In this document: positions 55,269 to 64,000 of the stretch, piece by piece
How the letters are laid out: the number at the start of each line of letters is the position of its first letter
Position numbering within the stretch: position 1 is the first letter of the stretch
From: Erwinia sp. S63
GTDB taxonomy: Bacteria > Pseudomonadota > Gammaproteobacteria > Enterobacterales > Enterobacteriaceae
Reading direction: 5' to 3'
Assembly (NCBI RefSeq): GCF_016625195.1
Contig: NZ_JACVUP010000016.1
Location: forward strand, 62,001-126,000
DNA length: 64,000 nt
Position numbers and translations under genes: made by a program
The notes under the pieces: generated by a model
What the model was told of the DNA's origin: nothing
The model's input: only the letters and a program-made list of their open reading frames with translations
Databases searched by the model: none

Positions 55269-56723
55269 ATGGATCTGATGCAATCAGGCGCTACAACTCG
55301 CCGTTTTACTAAGCTCAGCGTCTTCTGTGCTGGCATCGCGTTTTTACACAGTGCTCAACTTATGGCTGCCAGTGATGCGCTCACTTCGGCAGGTACCATT
55401 ACCTCGGCGGGCCTTGCGCAACAGCAGCAGGATCTCCCCTCGTTAACCGGTGAAGTGGCCGAACCTGCTTTGGCACACGTACCGGACTCCTTAACCATCA
55501 ATCAGGCAGTACAACGTGCTATTCAGTGGCATCCGGATATTGCAGAAGCCGTAGGGAAAATGCTGGAGCAGGCTAACCAGGTTGACGTGGCAAAAGCCAA
55601 ATACTATCCGCAGATCAGTGGCGGGATGAACAACGGCTATAGCAACGCCTATACCGAGAAAGGGTTCAGTCCATCGTTCGTGTTATCGGTTTCGCAGATG
55701 TTGTATGACTTTGGCAAAGTCAGCAGTTCAGTACGATCCGCAGAAGCCGGAGTGGCGCAAGAGCAGGCCAATGTGCTGGTGAGTATAGATACCGTGGCGC
55801 ACGATACCGCCTCTGCGCTGGTGGAAGTGCAGGGTTATCAAGAGCTGGTGAAGATTGCTCAACAACAATTGGATGCGCTGAGCAAAATCGGCGATCTGGC
55901 GCGTCAGCGTAATGATGAAGGGGCGGCTTCGCTGTCCGACGCGACCCAAACCGATGCGCGTATCGAAGGTGCGCGCACCACACTGATTCAGTATCAAGCC
56001 AACCTTGACCGCTGGCGTGCCACGCTGGCTACCTATCTGGGCTGGCCATTGGTGAAAAAGGTTAACGAAGATTTCCCCGTCAATCTGACGCGCTCCTGTG
56101 CAGTGGGCAAAGCAGATGACAAACTCAACCCGGCGGTGCTGGCGGCGTGGGCACAGGCTAATCAGGCCCAGGCTAAGTTGGATAATGCCAATGCGCAGAA
56201 TTTGCCGACCATCTCGCTGGAACCGCAGGTCACTCACTATCTTAATAATCACTATTCCGGCAGTGAAACGCTGGATCGCACCCAATATCAGGCCTTCGTT
56301 AAAGTCGAAATGCCGATCTATCAGGGGGGCAGTATTACGGCGGCCCGTGATGCCGCTGCGAATGCACTGCAGGCTGCGAATGCGGCGGTTAACTCGGCGC
56401 GCCTGAAAGCACGTCAGCAACTCAGTGAATCGCAAAGTGCAGCCCTGAGCTTGTCGCAGAGTCTGGCGATTATGGGGCGGCAACAGACGCTGGGTGAAAA
56501 AACTCAGCAACTTTACCAGGACCAGTATTTACAACTCGGCACGCGTCCATTGCTGGACGTGCTTAATGCCGAGCAAGAAGTCTTCCAGACGCGTTTCACC
56601 CTGCAGCAAACCATCAGTCAATTACGATCGTTGCAACTCGACTGCTTATACAGCACCGGGCATATCCGATCGGCGTTCGCTTTGAATAATCAGCGGATCC
56701 AGAATGTGGAGATCCAGCCATGA
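55269..56723 (+). CDS. TolC family outer-membrane protein of the adhesin secretion system
   Basis: 484 residues. Signal region at 1-33 (KLSVFCAGIAFLHSAQLMAAS), an N-terminal extension, then two outer-membrane efflux protein repeats with long coiled-coil helices (from LTINQAVQRAIQWHPDIAEA, about 75-94). The C-terminal repeat has VEMPIYQGGSITAARD and LLDVLNAEQEVFQTR. It forms the outer-membrane channel of the type I secretion machine (LapE type; bapB in the Salmonella operon, as I recall). It begins 75 bases after the adhesin stop, a gap with weak GGGC/GCCC pairing and a T-rich run that may attenuate transcription. Its end overlaps the ABC gene (ATGA). Confidence 0.9.
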   Translation: MDLMQSGATTRRFTKLSVFCAGIAFLHSAQLMAASDALTSAGTITSAGLAQQQQDLPSLTGEVAEPALAHVPDSLTINQAVQRAIQWHPDIAEAVGKMLEQANQVDVAKAKYYPQISGGMNNGYSNAYTEKGFSPSFVLSVSQMLYDFGKVSSSVRSAEAGVAQEQANVLVSIDTVAHDTASALVEVQGYQELVKIAQQQLDALSKIGDLARQRNDEGAASLSDATQTDARIEGARTTLIQYQANLDRWRATLATYLGWPLVKKVNEDFPVNLTRSCAVGKADDKLNPAVLAAWAQANQAQAKLDNANAQNLPTISLEPQVTHYLNNHYSGSETLDRTQYQAFVKVEMPIYQGGSITAARDAAANALQAANAAVNSARLKARQQLSESQSAALSLSQSLAIMGRQQTLGEKTQQLYQDQYLQLGTRPLLDVLNAEQEVFQTRFTLQQTISQLRSLQLDCLYSTGHIRSAFALNNQRIQNVEIQP

Positions 56724-58903
56724 CGCAATTACAAATTCCCGATGCTCCCAACGGCGATACCGGCAGTGCGACCGGTGGAGACGTACCTTTAAATGGATGG
56801 GCCACGGCGATCATCCTGATCGCCACGCATTACCGTTTGCCGTGCTCGCCGGGCATGATCATGGCCGCTGCTGAATGGCAGGGCAAACAGACGCGTGACA
56901 AAGCGTTGCGCCATTTGGCGCGTCAGGCCGGTTTGTCACTGCAGTTGTATGAAGAGGACAAGTGGGAAATCACCAGTTGGCGTCTTCCATTGGCGGTGGA
57001 GTTAGCCGATGGACAGGTGGGCGTGATTACCAGTTTTGATGGCAACGACGAAGTGCGGGTACATTTTACGGGTGATGAGCAACCTTCACCTATCGCACTT
57101 GAAACCTTGTTGCCAGAGATCAGTTTTGCGGCAGCGCTGCGTCCGGTGACAGCGGCGAAGGATAGCCGGGTTGATCGCTATCTGGCTACCGTGAAGCCGA
57201 ACTGGTTGATGAAGCTGGTGCTGCACGACATGCGGCCCTATGCCCACGTGATGCTCGGTTCATTCCTGATAAACCTAATGGCATTGGTCGGCATTATCTT
57301 CTCAATGCAGGTGTATGACCGTGTCATTCCGGCGCAATCATACCCCACGCTATATGTGCTCTATATCGGGGTCATCATCTCGGTGGTGTTCACCTATGTA
57401 CTGCGCGTCGGGCGCGATCACGTCACCGATTTGCTGGGTAAACGTGCGGATATGCGGGTATCGGATCGCGTCTTTGGTCATGCATTGCGCTTGCGGAATA
57501 GCGCGGTGCCGCGCTCCACTGGCACCTTCATTTCACAGCTGCGCGAGCTGGAATCGATCCGCGAAATGGTGACCTCAACCACTGTCTCGGCGATTGTGGA
57601 TATGCCGTTCTTCCTGCTGTTCCTGCTGGTCATGGCGATTATCGCACCACAGCTGGCATGGATCGCACCGATATCGGTGATCCTGATGATCCTTCCCGGA
57701 TTGTTGAGCCAGAAAAAGCTATCGAAACTGGCACAGCAAAACCTGAAAGAGTCGACGCTGCGCAATGCGGTGCTGGTGGAGAGCGTGCAAGGGCTGGAGG
57801 ACATCAAGCTGATGCAGGCGGAAGACCGCTTCCTGCAGCAGTGGAACAGCTACATCCGCATTACCGCGCAATCCGGTGTGGAGATGCGTAAAGTGATGCA
57901 TTCGCTGATCAGCTGGGGTGTGACCGTTCAGGGGCTGGTGTATGCCAGCGTGATCGTGGTCGGTGCGCCGATGGTGATCAACGGCGATATCACCACCGGT
58001 GCGATCGTCGCGGCCTCGCTGCTTTCATCCCGCATGATTGCGCCGATGGCGACGCTGTGCGGCGTGCTGGCGCGCTGGCAGCAGGTGAAAGCCGCCAAAG
58101 GCAGTCTGGATGCGTTGATGAACCTGCCGGTGGAGAACAGCAAAGACGAGACCCGTATCCACTGTCCGGTGCTGTTCGGCCATTATCAGTTCAATGATGC
58201 GATGTTCCGCTATTACACCGATTCACTCACCATTGCGCTGCGCATCAAAAGCCTGACCATCAAACCGGGTGAACGTATTGCCGTGCTGGGCCGTAACGGA
58301 TCCGGTAAATCGACGCTGCTACAGGCGATGATCGGCGGCATGGATCTGGTGGGCGGTGAATTGCGTCTGGATAACCTCAGCTTGCCGCATATTGATGTGG
58401 CGGATGTGCGCCGTAACGTCGGTTTGATGACGCAAAACGCCCGCCTGTTCCACGGCACGCTGCGTGAAAACCTCACCATGGGTGCGGCTCACGCGACTGA
58501 CGATGCCATCTTCGGCGCCTTAACGGTCAGCGGCGGCGCAGACTTTATCCGTCGTTTACCGCTGGGGCTCGATCATCCAGTGATGGAAGGCGGGGTGGGA
58601 TTATCCGGCGGTCAGCGTCAGTCGCTGCTGCTGGCGCGCATGCTGCTGCGCGATCCTAATATCATCCTGCTGGATGAACCCACGGCGGCGCTGGATGATC
58701 ATACCGAGAAGGAGTTTATCGAACGTTTGGGCGCGTGGCTGAATGGCCGCACGCTGATCGTGGCCACTCACCGTGCAGCGATCCTCGCGCTGGTGGATCG
58801 CGTGCTGGTGCTGAAGGATGGGCAACTGGTGATGGACAGCCCGAAAGAGAATGCATTGCCGCCACCGCGTGCCGGTGGTAGTCAGCCGGAGGCACAATCA
58901 TGA
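56720..58903 (+). CDS. Type I secretion ABC transporter, LapB-like
   Basis: 727 residues. An N-terminal C39-peptidase-like domain (about 25-150) lacks a catalytic Cys-containing motif, so it is the non-cleaving kind that binds substrate. Six membrane helices (about 160-450) follow, then the ATPase: Walker A GRNGSGKSTL (about 524-533), signature LSGGQRQSLLLARMLL, Walker B IILLDEPTAALDD, and the H-loop in VATHRAA. It drives adhesin export across the inner membrane. It overlaps both neighbours by four bases, so the three secretion genes form one coupled operon. Confidence 0.93.
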   Translation: MTQLQIPDAPNGDTGSATGGDVPLNGWATAIILIATHYRLPCSPGMIMAAAEWQGKQTRDKALRHLARQAGLSLQLYEEDKWEITSWRLPLAVELADGQVGVITSFDGNDEVRVHFTGDEQPSPIALETLLPEISFAAALRPVTAAKDSRVDRYLATVKPNWLMKLVLHDMRPYAHVMLGSFLINLMALVGIIFSMQVYDRVIPAQSYPTLYVLYIGVIISVVFTYVLRVGRDHVTDLLGKRADMRVSDRVFGHALRLRNSAVPRSTGTFISQLRELESIREMVTSTTVSAIVDMPFFLLFLLVMAIIAPQLAWIAPISVILMILPGLLSQKKLSKLAQQNLKESTLRNAVLVESVQGLEDIKLMQAEDRFLQQWNSYIRITAQSGVEMRKVMHSLISWGVTVQGLVYASVIVVGAPMVINGDITTGAIVAASLLSSRMIAPMATLCGVLARWQQVKAAKGSLDALMNLPVENSKDETRIHCPVLFGHYQFNDAMFRYYTDSLTIALRIKSLTIKPGERIAVLGRNGSGKSTLLQAMIGGMDLVGGELRLDNLSLPHIDVADVRRNVGLMTQNARLFHGTLRENLTMGAAHATDDAIFGALTVSGGADFIRRLPLGLDHPVMEGGVGLSGGQRQSLLLARMLLRDPNIILLDEPTAALDDHTEKEFIERLGAWLNGRTLIVATHRAAILALVDRVLVLKDGQLVMDSPKENALPPPRAGGSQPEAQS

Positions 58904-60126
58904 TGAAACAACTTCCTGGCAAACTGCGGCTGGTTACGGCGGCGGAAGTCGATTCTTCTGACGATCTGTTGGGTGAACTGAAATCGGAAGCGCATTATAC
59001 CGGCGCAGTCCGTTTGATCACCATCAGCACCGCCTTAATTCTGGTGTCACTGGTGTGGGCGTGGTTTGGTGTACTGGACGAGGTTTCGACCGGTACCGGT
59101 AAAGTCATCCCGAGTTCACGCGATCAGGTACTGCAATCACTGGAAGGCGGTATTCTCACCGAGCTGTATGTGCATGAGGGCGACCGGGTGAAAGCAGGGC
59201 AGGTGGTTGCCCGTCTTGATGCCACGCGTTCTGAATCCAATGTGGGTGAAAGCGCCGCGCGCTACCGTGCTGCATTGGCGGCTGCCGCGCGTTTGAATGC
59301 GGAGGTTAACGATCAAAAGCTAACCTTCCCAGCAGAGCTCAATAAATTCCCTGAACTTATCGCCTCGGAAACGCGTTTGTATAAAACGCGTCGTGCCCAA
59401 CTAACTGATTCCACCGCGCAGTTTAATCAATCGCTGGCTTTAGCCAATCGTGAACTCGCCATCACGCAGCGACTGGCGAAAACCGGTGCAGCCAGTAGCG
59501 TTGAAGTACTGCGTTTACAACGTGATAAGTCTGATCTGGAGTTGAAGCTCACCGATATGCGCTCACAGTATTATGTGCAAGCGCGTGAGGAGTTGGCGAA
59601 AGCCAGTGCGGAGGCGGACAGTCTGGCGCAGGTGATTAAAGGGCGTGAAGACACCGTGACTCGCTCGACCATCCGTGCGCCGATGAACGGTATCGTGAAA
59701 AACATCAAAGTCTCCACGGTCGGCGGTGTTATTCCACCGAACGGTGAACTGATGAATATCGTACCGCTGAATGATCGCCTGTTAATCGAAGCACGTTTGT
59801 CTCCGCGAGATATCGCCTTTATCCATCCCGGTCAACGCGCGGTGGTGAAGATCTCGGCGTATGACTATGCCATTTATGGCGGCATGGATGGCGTAGTGGA
59901 GAGCATTTCACCGGATACCATTCAGGATGAGGTGAAGCCGGAGATTTACTACTACCGCGTGTTTATCCGCACTGACAACGACTATGTGCAGAACAAAGCT
60001 GGTAAGCGTTACTCGATCAGTCCGGGGATGGTTTCTACGGTCGATATCAAGACCGGCGAGAAGACCATTATGGATTATTTGGTGAAACCGTTTAACAAAG
60101 CCAAAGAGGCGATGCGCGAACGCTAA
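58900..60126 (+). CDS. HlyD family type I secretion periplasmic adaptor
   Basis: 408 residues. One N-terminal membrane helix (about 38-58, LITISTALILVSLVWAWFG) precedes the lipoyl/barrel hybrid (VLQSLEGGILTELYVHEGDRVKAGQ), a long coiled coil (about 110-250), and the beta-barrel C-terminus with STIRAPMNGIVKNIKV and ISPGMVSTVDIKTGEKTI. It links the ABC protein to the TolC-like channel. It ends the island operon; a terminator follows. Confidence 0.94.
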   Translation: MMKQLPGKLRLVTAAEVDSSDDLLGELKSEAHYTGAVRLITISTALILVSLVWAWFGVLDEVSTGTGKVIPSSRDQVLQSLEGGILTELYVHEGDRVKAGQVVARLDATRSESNVGESAARYRAALAAAARLNAEVNDQKLTFPAELNKFPELIASETRLYKTRRAQLTDSTAQFNQSLALANRELAITQRLAKTGAASSVEVLRLQRDKSDLELKLTDMRSQYYVQAREELAKASAEADSLAQVIKGREDTVTRSTIRAPMNGIVKNIKVSTVGGVIPPNGELMNIVPLNDRLLIEARLSPRDIAFIHPGQRAVVKISAYDYAIYGGMDGVVESISPDTIQDEVKPEIYYYRVFIRTDNDYVQNKAGKRYSISPGMVSTVDIKTGEKTIMDYLVKPFNKAKEAMRER

Positions 60127-60183
60127 TAAATTAAGCGTCGATTGCAGAGCATTAAAATCTCCGCAATAATCATACCTAATAAA

Positions 60184-60226
60184 TCCCTTCCTCGTCGGGC
60201 CTAACGACGCGGAGGGGATTTTTTTT
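60184..60226 (+). terminator. Terminator of the adhesin-secretion operon
   Basis: CCCTTCCTCGTCG pairs imperfectly with CGACGCGGAGGGG across a short loop (about 60185-60216), then ATTTTTTTT. It marks the right limit of the island. Confidence 0.75.
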
Positions 60227-60276
60227 ACCTATATTTTAGTGGCTAAACGACTCACGGATTTTAAAGAGGACAAGTT

Positions 60277-61197
60277 ATGTATAACACCCTGGGTAATCAG
60301 TACGATAACTCCCTGGTTTCTAACGCCTTCGGTTTCATGCGCTTCCCGGTGAACTTCCAGCCTTACGACAGCGATGCCGAGTGGGTGATTACCGGTGTAC
60401 CTTTTGATGCCGCAACGTCAGGTCGTCCTGGCAGCCGTTTAGGGCCAGGTGCAATCCGTCAAATCTCCACCAACCTCGCTTGGGAAGGTTGCCGCTGGCC
60501 ATGGGATTTCGATCTGCGTCAGCGTCTGAACGTGGTGGATTGCGGTGATCTGGTGTACGCCTTCGGTGATTCACAGGATCTCTCGGACAAGCTGCAGGCT
60601 CATGCTGAAAAGTTGCTGGCAAACGGTAAGCGTATGCTGACCTTCGGCGGTGACCACTATGTCACGCTGCCGCTGCTTCGCGCGCACGCCAAACACTTCG
60701 GTAAGATGGCATTGGTGCACTTTGATGCACACACTGACACCTACTCCAACGGTCCAACCTTCGACCACGGCACCATGTTCTTCACCGCGCCGAAAGAAGG
60801 TCTGATCGATCCGAATCACTCTGTGCAGATTGGTATCCGTACTGAGTTCGACAAGAGCCTTGGCTTTAACGTGTTGGATGCGGCACAGGTTAATGACCGC
60901 AGCGTCGATGACATTCTGGCGGAAGTGAAACGTACCGTGGGTGATCTGCCGGTGTATCTGACCTTTGATATCGACTGTCTGGATCCGGCACACGCACCGG
61001 GCACCGGCACGCCAGTGATCGGCGGACTGACCAGCGATAAAGCTACCAAGCTGATTCGTGGCTTGCAGGGTATGAACATCGTCGGGATGGATCTGGTGGA
61101 AGTGGCGCCGGGTTATGACCACGCTGATCTGACTTCACTGGCAGCGGCTACGCTGGCGCTGGATATGTTGCACGTACAGGCAGCGAACAAAGGCTAA
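60277..61197 (+). CDS. speB: Agmatinase SpeB
   Basis: 306 residues, equal to E. coli. It is a manganese ureohydrolase converting agmatine to putrescine and urea. The metal ligands are intact: FGGDHYVTLPLL, VHFDAHTDTYSNG and TFDIDCLDPAHAPGTGTPV. The ATG at 60277 has AAAGAGGA upstream. With speA it forms the arginine route to putrescine, but it is now separated from speA by the adhesin island and must have its own promoter in the 60127-60276 gap. Confidence 0.97.
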   Translation: MYNTLGNQYDNSLVSNAFGFMRFPVNFQPYDSDAEWVITGVPFDAATSGRPGSRLGPGAIRQISTNLAWEGCRWPWDFDLRQRLNVVDCGDLVYAFGDSQDLSDKLQAHAEKLLANGKRMLTFGGDHYVTLPLLRAHAKHFGKMALVHFDAHTDTYSNGPTFDHGTMFFTAPKEGLIDPNHSVQIGIRTEFDKSLGFNVLDAAQVNDRSVDDILAEVKRTVGDLPVYLTFDIDCLDPAHAPGTGTPVIGGLTSDKATKLIRGLQGMNIVGMDLVEVAPGYDHADLTSLAAATLALDMLHVQAANKG

Positions 61198-61339
61198 TAC
61201 TGATAAGGACGGGGCGAGTGCCTTGTCCCTAACTCAACTTAACGGTGACAATTCGTTATCGGCTGCGCGTGGCTATACTTTGATGCGTACGTCATTAATC
61301 GCTTCGTTAATTACGGTTAGAGAATCTTTGGAGGTCACC

Positions 61340-61750
61340 ATGGGCTTTCTGGATGAATTAGTAGGTTCGCTGGGGAACGGCAACGGGCAGGGCAATCAGT
61401 TGAGCCAGTTGCAGGCGATCTGGAATTGGGTGCAGGAGCAGGGCGGTATCGAAGTGCTGCTGCAGAAGTTTCAACAAGGCGGGCTTGGCGAGGTGCTAGG
61501 TTCGTGGATCGGCACTGGCGGCAATCAGCAAGTTGGCGGCGGTGAGATTCAGAGTGCTTTCGGGCAGGAGGAGTTGCAGTCGCTGGCCGATAAGCTGGGC
61601 ACCGATGTGAATGGCGCTTCCGGGACGCTGGCGGCGCTGTTGCCGCAGTTGATCGATAAAATGTCACCGCAGGGTCAATTGGATGAGCAGAGTCTGCACA
61701 ACAACCAGATGGATCTGGGTTCGATGGTGGATAATCTGTTTAAGCGCTAG
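61340..61750 (+). CDS. YidB-like DUF937 family protein
   Basis: 136 residues from ATG 61340, which has GGAGG at ideal distance (the frame is open to 61223 without a ribosome site). It opens MGFLDELVGSLGNG and contains the family run GGLGEVLGSWIGTGGNQQV (about 50-68) and LSLADKLG-type helix EELQSLADKLGTD. YidB-like proteins are soluble with unknown function. It is not in this spot in E. coli, so this is a lineage-specific neighbour of speB. Confidence 0.88.
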   Translation: MGFLDELVGSLGNGNGQGNQLSQLQAIWNWVQEQGGIEVLLQKFQQGGLGEVLGSWIGTGGNQQVGGGEIQSAFGQEELQSLADKLGTDVNGASGTLAALLPQLIDKMSPQGQLDEQSLHNNQMDLGSMVDNLFKR

Positions 61751-61763
61751 CTGTTAAAGCTAA

Positions 61764-61793
61764 GAAAAGGAGCGCACATGGCGCTCCTTTTTA
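61764..61793. terminator. Bidirectional terminator between convergent genes
   Basis: AAAAGGAGCGC (61765-61775), short loop, GCGCTCCTTTTT (61781-61792). It serves both the YidB-like gene and loiP. Confidence 0.85.
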
Positions 61794-61800
61794 TGGCCGA

Positions 61801-62556
61801 TTATTTGCCATCTGACGCAATACGATCGCGGATATGCTGCGCGCGTGCTGCGGAATCCGGATGCGAATCAAACATCGAGCTGGATTGCCCTTGCTGCATT
61901 TTTGCCAGCTTCTCAAAACTGGTGGCTAAGCCGAGTGGATTAACACCGCGCTTTTTCAGCAGATCATAAGAGTAATCATCCGCCTGCGATTCCTGAGTCT
62001 GCGAGAACTGCGCATTGACCAGCTTCTCGCTCAGATCGCCCAGCTGTGACTGCGAAAGCTGACCAATCACGCCACCCACCGAGGCCGCTGCAGTGCGTGC
62101 CGCCGTGGTGGCGTAGGCAACCTGCATCGCTTTGCGCGTATGGCCGAGCGCAACGTGGCCCATTTCGTGGCCGAGCACGCCTTCCACTTCGTTATCCGTC
62201 ATCATATCCATCAAGCCGCTGTAGACGCGGATGCAGCCGTTGGCCATCGCCCACGCGTTCACATCTTTGGTCAGATAGACTTTGTAGTTGGCCGGCACGC
62301 CATTGATGTTGTCGCCCAGCGCGGCGGCGATTTTGTTCAGGCGCTGCTGATATTCACTGTTGGCAGGCGCGAGCTGGTTGTCTTTGTCCATCTGGGCACA
62401 AGACTGATCGCTCAGTTGCTTCACTTGTGAATCATTCAACGTATAAGCCTGGTAAGCCTGCGCGCCGGATTGCAGCAGCGCGTTGTTGTCCATTCCTTCG
62501 CAACCGCTCAGCAGCGAAGCGATTCCCACAGCAAGTATCGTGGCGCGGATTTTCAT
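61801..62556 (-). CDS. loiP: M48 family metalloprotease LoiP
   Basis: 251 residues (E. coli LoiP/YggG 252). A lipobox ASLLSGC near residue 19 makes it an outer-membrane lipoprotein. The zinc site is VEGVLGHEMGHVALGHTRKA (HExxH, about 127-131). It degrades misfolded or exposed membrane proteins with BepA partners and is linked to low osmolarity. As in E. coli it lies between speB and tktA. Confidence 0.95.
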   Translation of the reverse strand: MKIRATILAVGIASLLSGCEGMDNNALLQSGAQAYQAYTLNDSQVKQLSDQSCAQMDKDNQLAPANSEYQQRLNKIAAALGDNINGVPANYKVYLTKDVNAWAMANGCIRVYSGLMDMMTDNEVEGVLGHEMGHVALGHTRKAMQVAYATTAARTAAASVGGVIGQLSQSQLGDLSEKLVNAQFSQTQESQADDYSYDLLKKRGVNPLGLATSFEKLAKMQQGQSSSMFDSHPDSAARAQHIRDRIASDGK

Positions 62557-62829
62557 TTAGAGGTCCTTTGCGTAACAAGGTAGAGAAAACAAACACCTGA
62601 AATTGAGATCGGTGTTCAAACGCTTTGTTTATAGCTCGCATCCTGTTCACTGGCTAGCAGACAAGCCCCGAATTGCAACCGTTTACCCGCTATTTAGCAC
62701 GTCGACACATGTACTTTTGCCCTGCGTTTCATGTACATTGATGTGCGACTTTTTTCTCGCTTCGCCTGATAACTGATTAATTACAATACGTTAAGCGCGG
62801 CGGAGCATTAATCCGACCTGGAGTAGAAG
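62557..62829. other. Divergent promoter region of loiP and tktA
   Basis: 273 bases with no gene. The right end has GACCTGGAGTAG, the ribosome site region of tktA. I see no named operator. Confidence 0.4.
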
Positions 62830-64000
62830 ATGCCCTCTCGTAAAGAGCTTGCCAACGCCATTCGCGCGTTAAGTATGGATGCAGTACAGAAAGCCAAATC
62901 GGGACATCCTGGTGCCCCGATGGGCATGGCGGACATCGCCGAAGTGCTGTGGCGTGACTTCCTGAACCACAATCCGACTAACCCGCTGTGGGCAGATCGT
63001 GACCGCTTCGTGCTGTCTAACGGTCACGGCTCCATGCTGATTTATAGCCTGCTGCACCTCACCGGTTACGACCTGCCGATGAGCGAGCTGCAGAACTTCC
63101 GTCAGCTGCACTCTAAAACTCCAGGCCACCCAGAATACGGCTACACCGCTGGCGTTGAAACCACTACTGGTCCACTGGGTCAGGGTATCGCAAACGCAGT
63201 CGGCTTCGCCATCGCTGAGCGCACTTTAGCGGCACAGTTCAACCGTCCAGGCCATGACATCGTTGACCACAACACCTACGTGTTCATGGGCGACGGCTGC
63301 ATGATGGAAGGCATCTCACACGAAGTATGCTCCATCGCCGGTACCCTGAAACTGGGTAAACTGGTTGCCTTCTATGATGACAACGGCATCTCTATCGATG
63401 GTCACGTTGATGGCTGGTTCACTGACGATACCGCCGCTCGCTTCGAAGCTTACGGCTGGCACGTAGTGCGTGGCGTAGACGGTCACGATGCTGACGCCAT
63501 CAAGAAAGCAGTAGAAGAAGCCAAAGCGGTTTCAGACAAACCTTCACTGCTGATGTGCAAAACCATCATCGGTTTCGGTTCACCGAACAAAGCCGGTACC
63601 CACGATTCACACGGCGCACCACTGGGCGACGACGAAATCGCACTGACCCGCAAACAGCTGGGCTGGAACCACGCGCCGTTTGAAATTCCTTCAGACATCT
63701 ACGCGCAGTGGGATGCTAAAGAAGCTGGTCAGGCGAAAGAATCCGCATGGGATAAGAAGTTTGCTGCGTATGCTGCTGCTCATCCTGAACTGGCTGCTGA
63801 GTTCACGCGTCGTACCAACAACGAGCTGCCAGCTAACTGGGAAACTGAGTCGCAGAAGTTCATCGAACAGCTGCAGGCTAACCCAGCTAAAATCGCCAGC
63901 CGTAAAGCTTCTCAGAACGCGATTGAAGCGTTCGGTAAGATCCTGCCGGAATACATGGGCGGATCGGCTGATCTGGCGCCAAGTAACCTGACCATGTGGT
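62830..64000 (+). CDS. tktA: Transketolase 1, N-terminal part (cut by the window edge)
   Basis: The first 390 residues of about 664 are present; the frame is open to the last base. ATG 62830 (MPSRKELANAIRALSMDAVQ) follows GGAGTAG. The thiamine diphosphate motif is present as GDGCMMEGISHEVCSIAGTL (about 156-175), with GHGSMLIYSLLHL and the substrate-contact PGHPEYGYTAGVE before it, and SADLAPSN at the right edge. It shuttles two-carbon units in the pentose phosphate pathway. Place after loiP fits TktA rather than TktB. Confidence 0.97.
   Translation, partial: MPSRKELANAIRALSMDAVQKAKSGHPGAPMGMADIAEVLWRDFLNHNPTNPLWADRDRFVLSNGHGSMLIYSLLHLTGYDLPMSELQNFRQLHSKTPGHPEYGYTAGVETTTGPLGQGIANAVGFAIAERTLAAQFNRPGHDIVDHNTYVFMGDGCMMEGISHEVCSIAGTLKLGKLVAFYDDNGISIDGHVDGWFTDDTAARFEAYGWHVVRGVDGHDADAIKKAVEEAKAVSDKPSLLMCKTIIGFGSPNKAGTHDSHGAPLGDDEIALTRKQLGWNHAPFEIPSDIYAQWDAKEAGQAKESAWDKKFAAYAAAHPELAAEFTRRTNNELPANWETESQKFIEQLQANPAKIASRKASQNAIEAFGKILPEYMGGSADLAPSNLTMW

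Noticed and set aside
1..64000. tRNA, rRNA, prophage, transposase or integrase genes
   Set aside because: None could be recognised on either strand, including at the island borders.

Overview
The window reads as a chromosomal segment of an enterobacterium of the Pantoea/Erwinia type (Erwiniaceae). This is inference from protein similarity and gene order; no rRNA or tRNA gene is present to fix the genus. The right two thirds follows the Escherichia coli order speC - mltC-yggX-mutY / trmB-yggL-yggN / hemW-rdgB-yggT-yggS / yggR / ruvX-yqgE-gshB-rsmE-endA-sprT-galP-metK / speA - speB - loiP - tktA. Several E. coli genes of that stretch (nupG, ansB, yggM, yggU) are missing, and other material has been added.

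Layout. 1-0.55 kb: end of a cyanide-insensitive cytochrome bd operon (cioB tail, DUF2474 protein). 0.8-1.7 kb: a Rob-like AraC regulator. 1.7-2.1 kb: a small secreted protein. 2.3-4.3 kb: an iron module (HbpS/GlcG-like protein, siderophore-interacting reductase, PadR regulator) behind a Fur-box-like site. 4.4-4.65 kb: a SelT/SelW/SelH-type protein. 4.7-10.9 kb: a complete heme-uptake cluster (TonB receptor, hmuSTUV) behind a strong Fur box. 10.9-16.1 kb: acuI/yhdH, ornithine decarboxylase speC, and a GabP-like amino acid permease. 16.6-32.8 kb: conserved housekeeping block, with a well-formed GalR/CRP control region before galP and an unusual 38-39 bp tandem repeat after yggR. 33.2-35.6 kb: speA with short leader ORFs.

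35.6-60.2 kb: the standout region. An AT-rich leader, a degenerate EAL-domain protein, a 59-codon ORF, a 5963-residue BapA/LapA-type adhesin built from 51 Ig-like domains, and its dedicated type I secretion system (TolC-like, LapB-like ABC, HlyD-like) lie exactly between speA and speB, which are neighbours in E. coli. 60.3-64 kb: backbone resumes with speB, a YidB-like protein, loiP and the start of tktA, cut by the window edge.

Functionally the window joins iron and heme acquisition, polyamine synthesis (ornithine route speC; arginine route speA-speB), and a secreted surface adhesin probably tied to cyclic-di-GMP control. The polyamine genes here flank the biofilm locus, but whether that has regulatory meaning is open.
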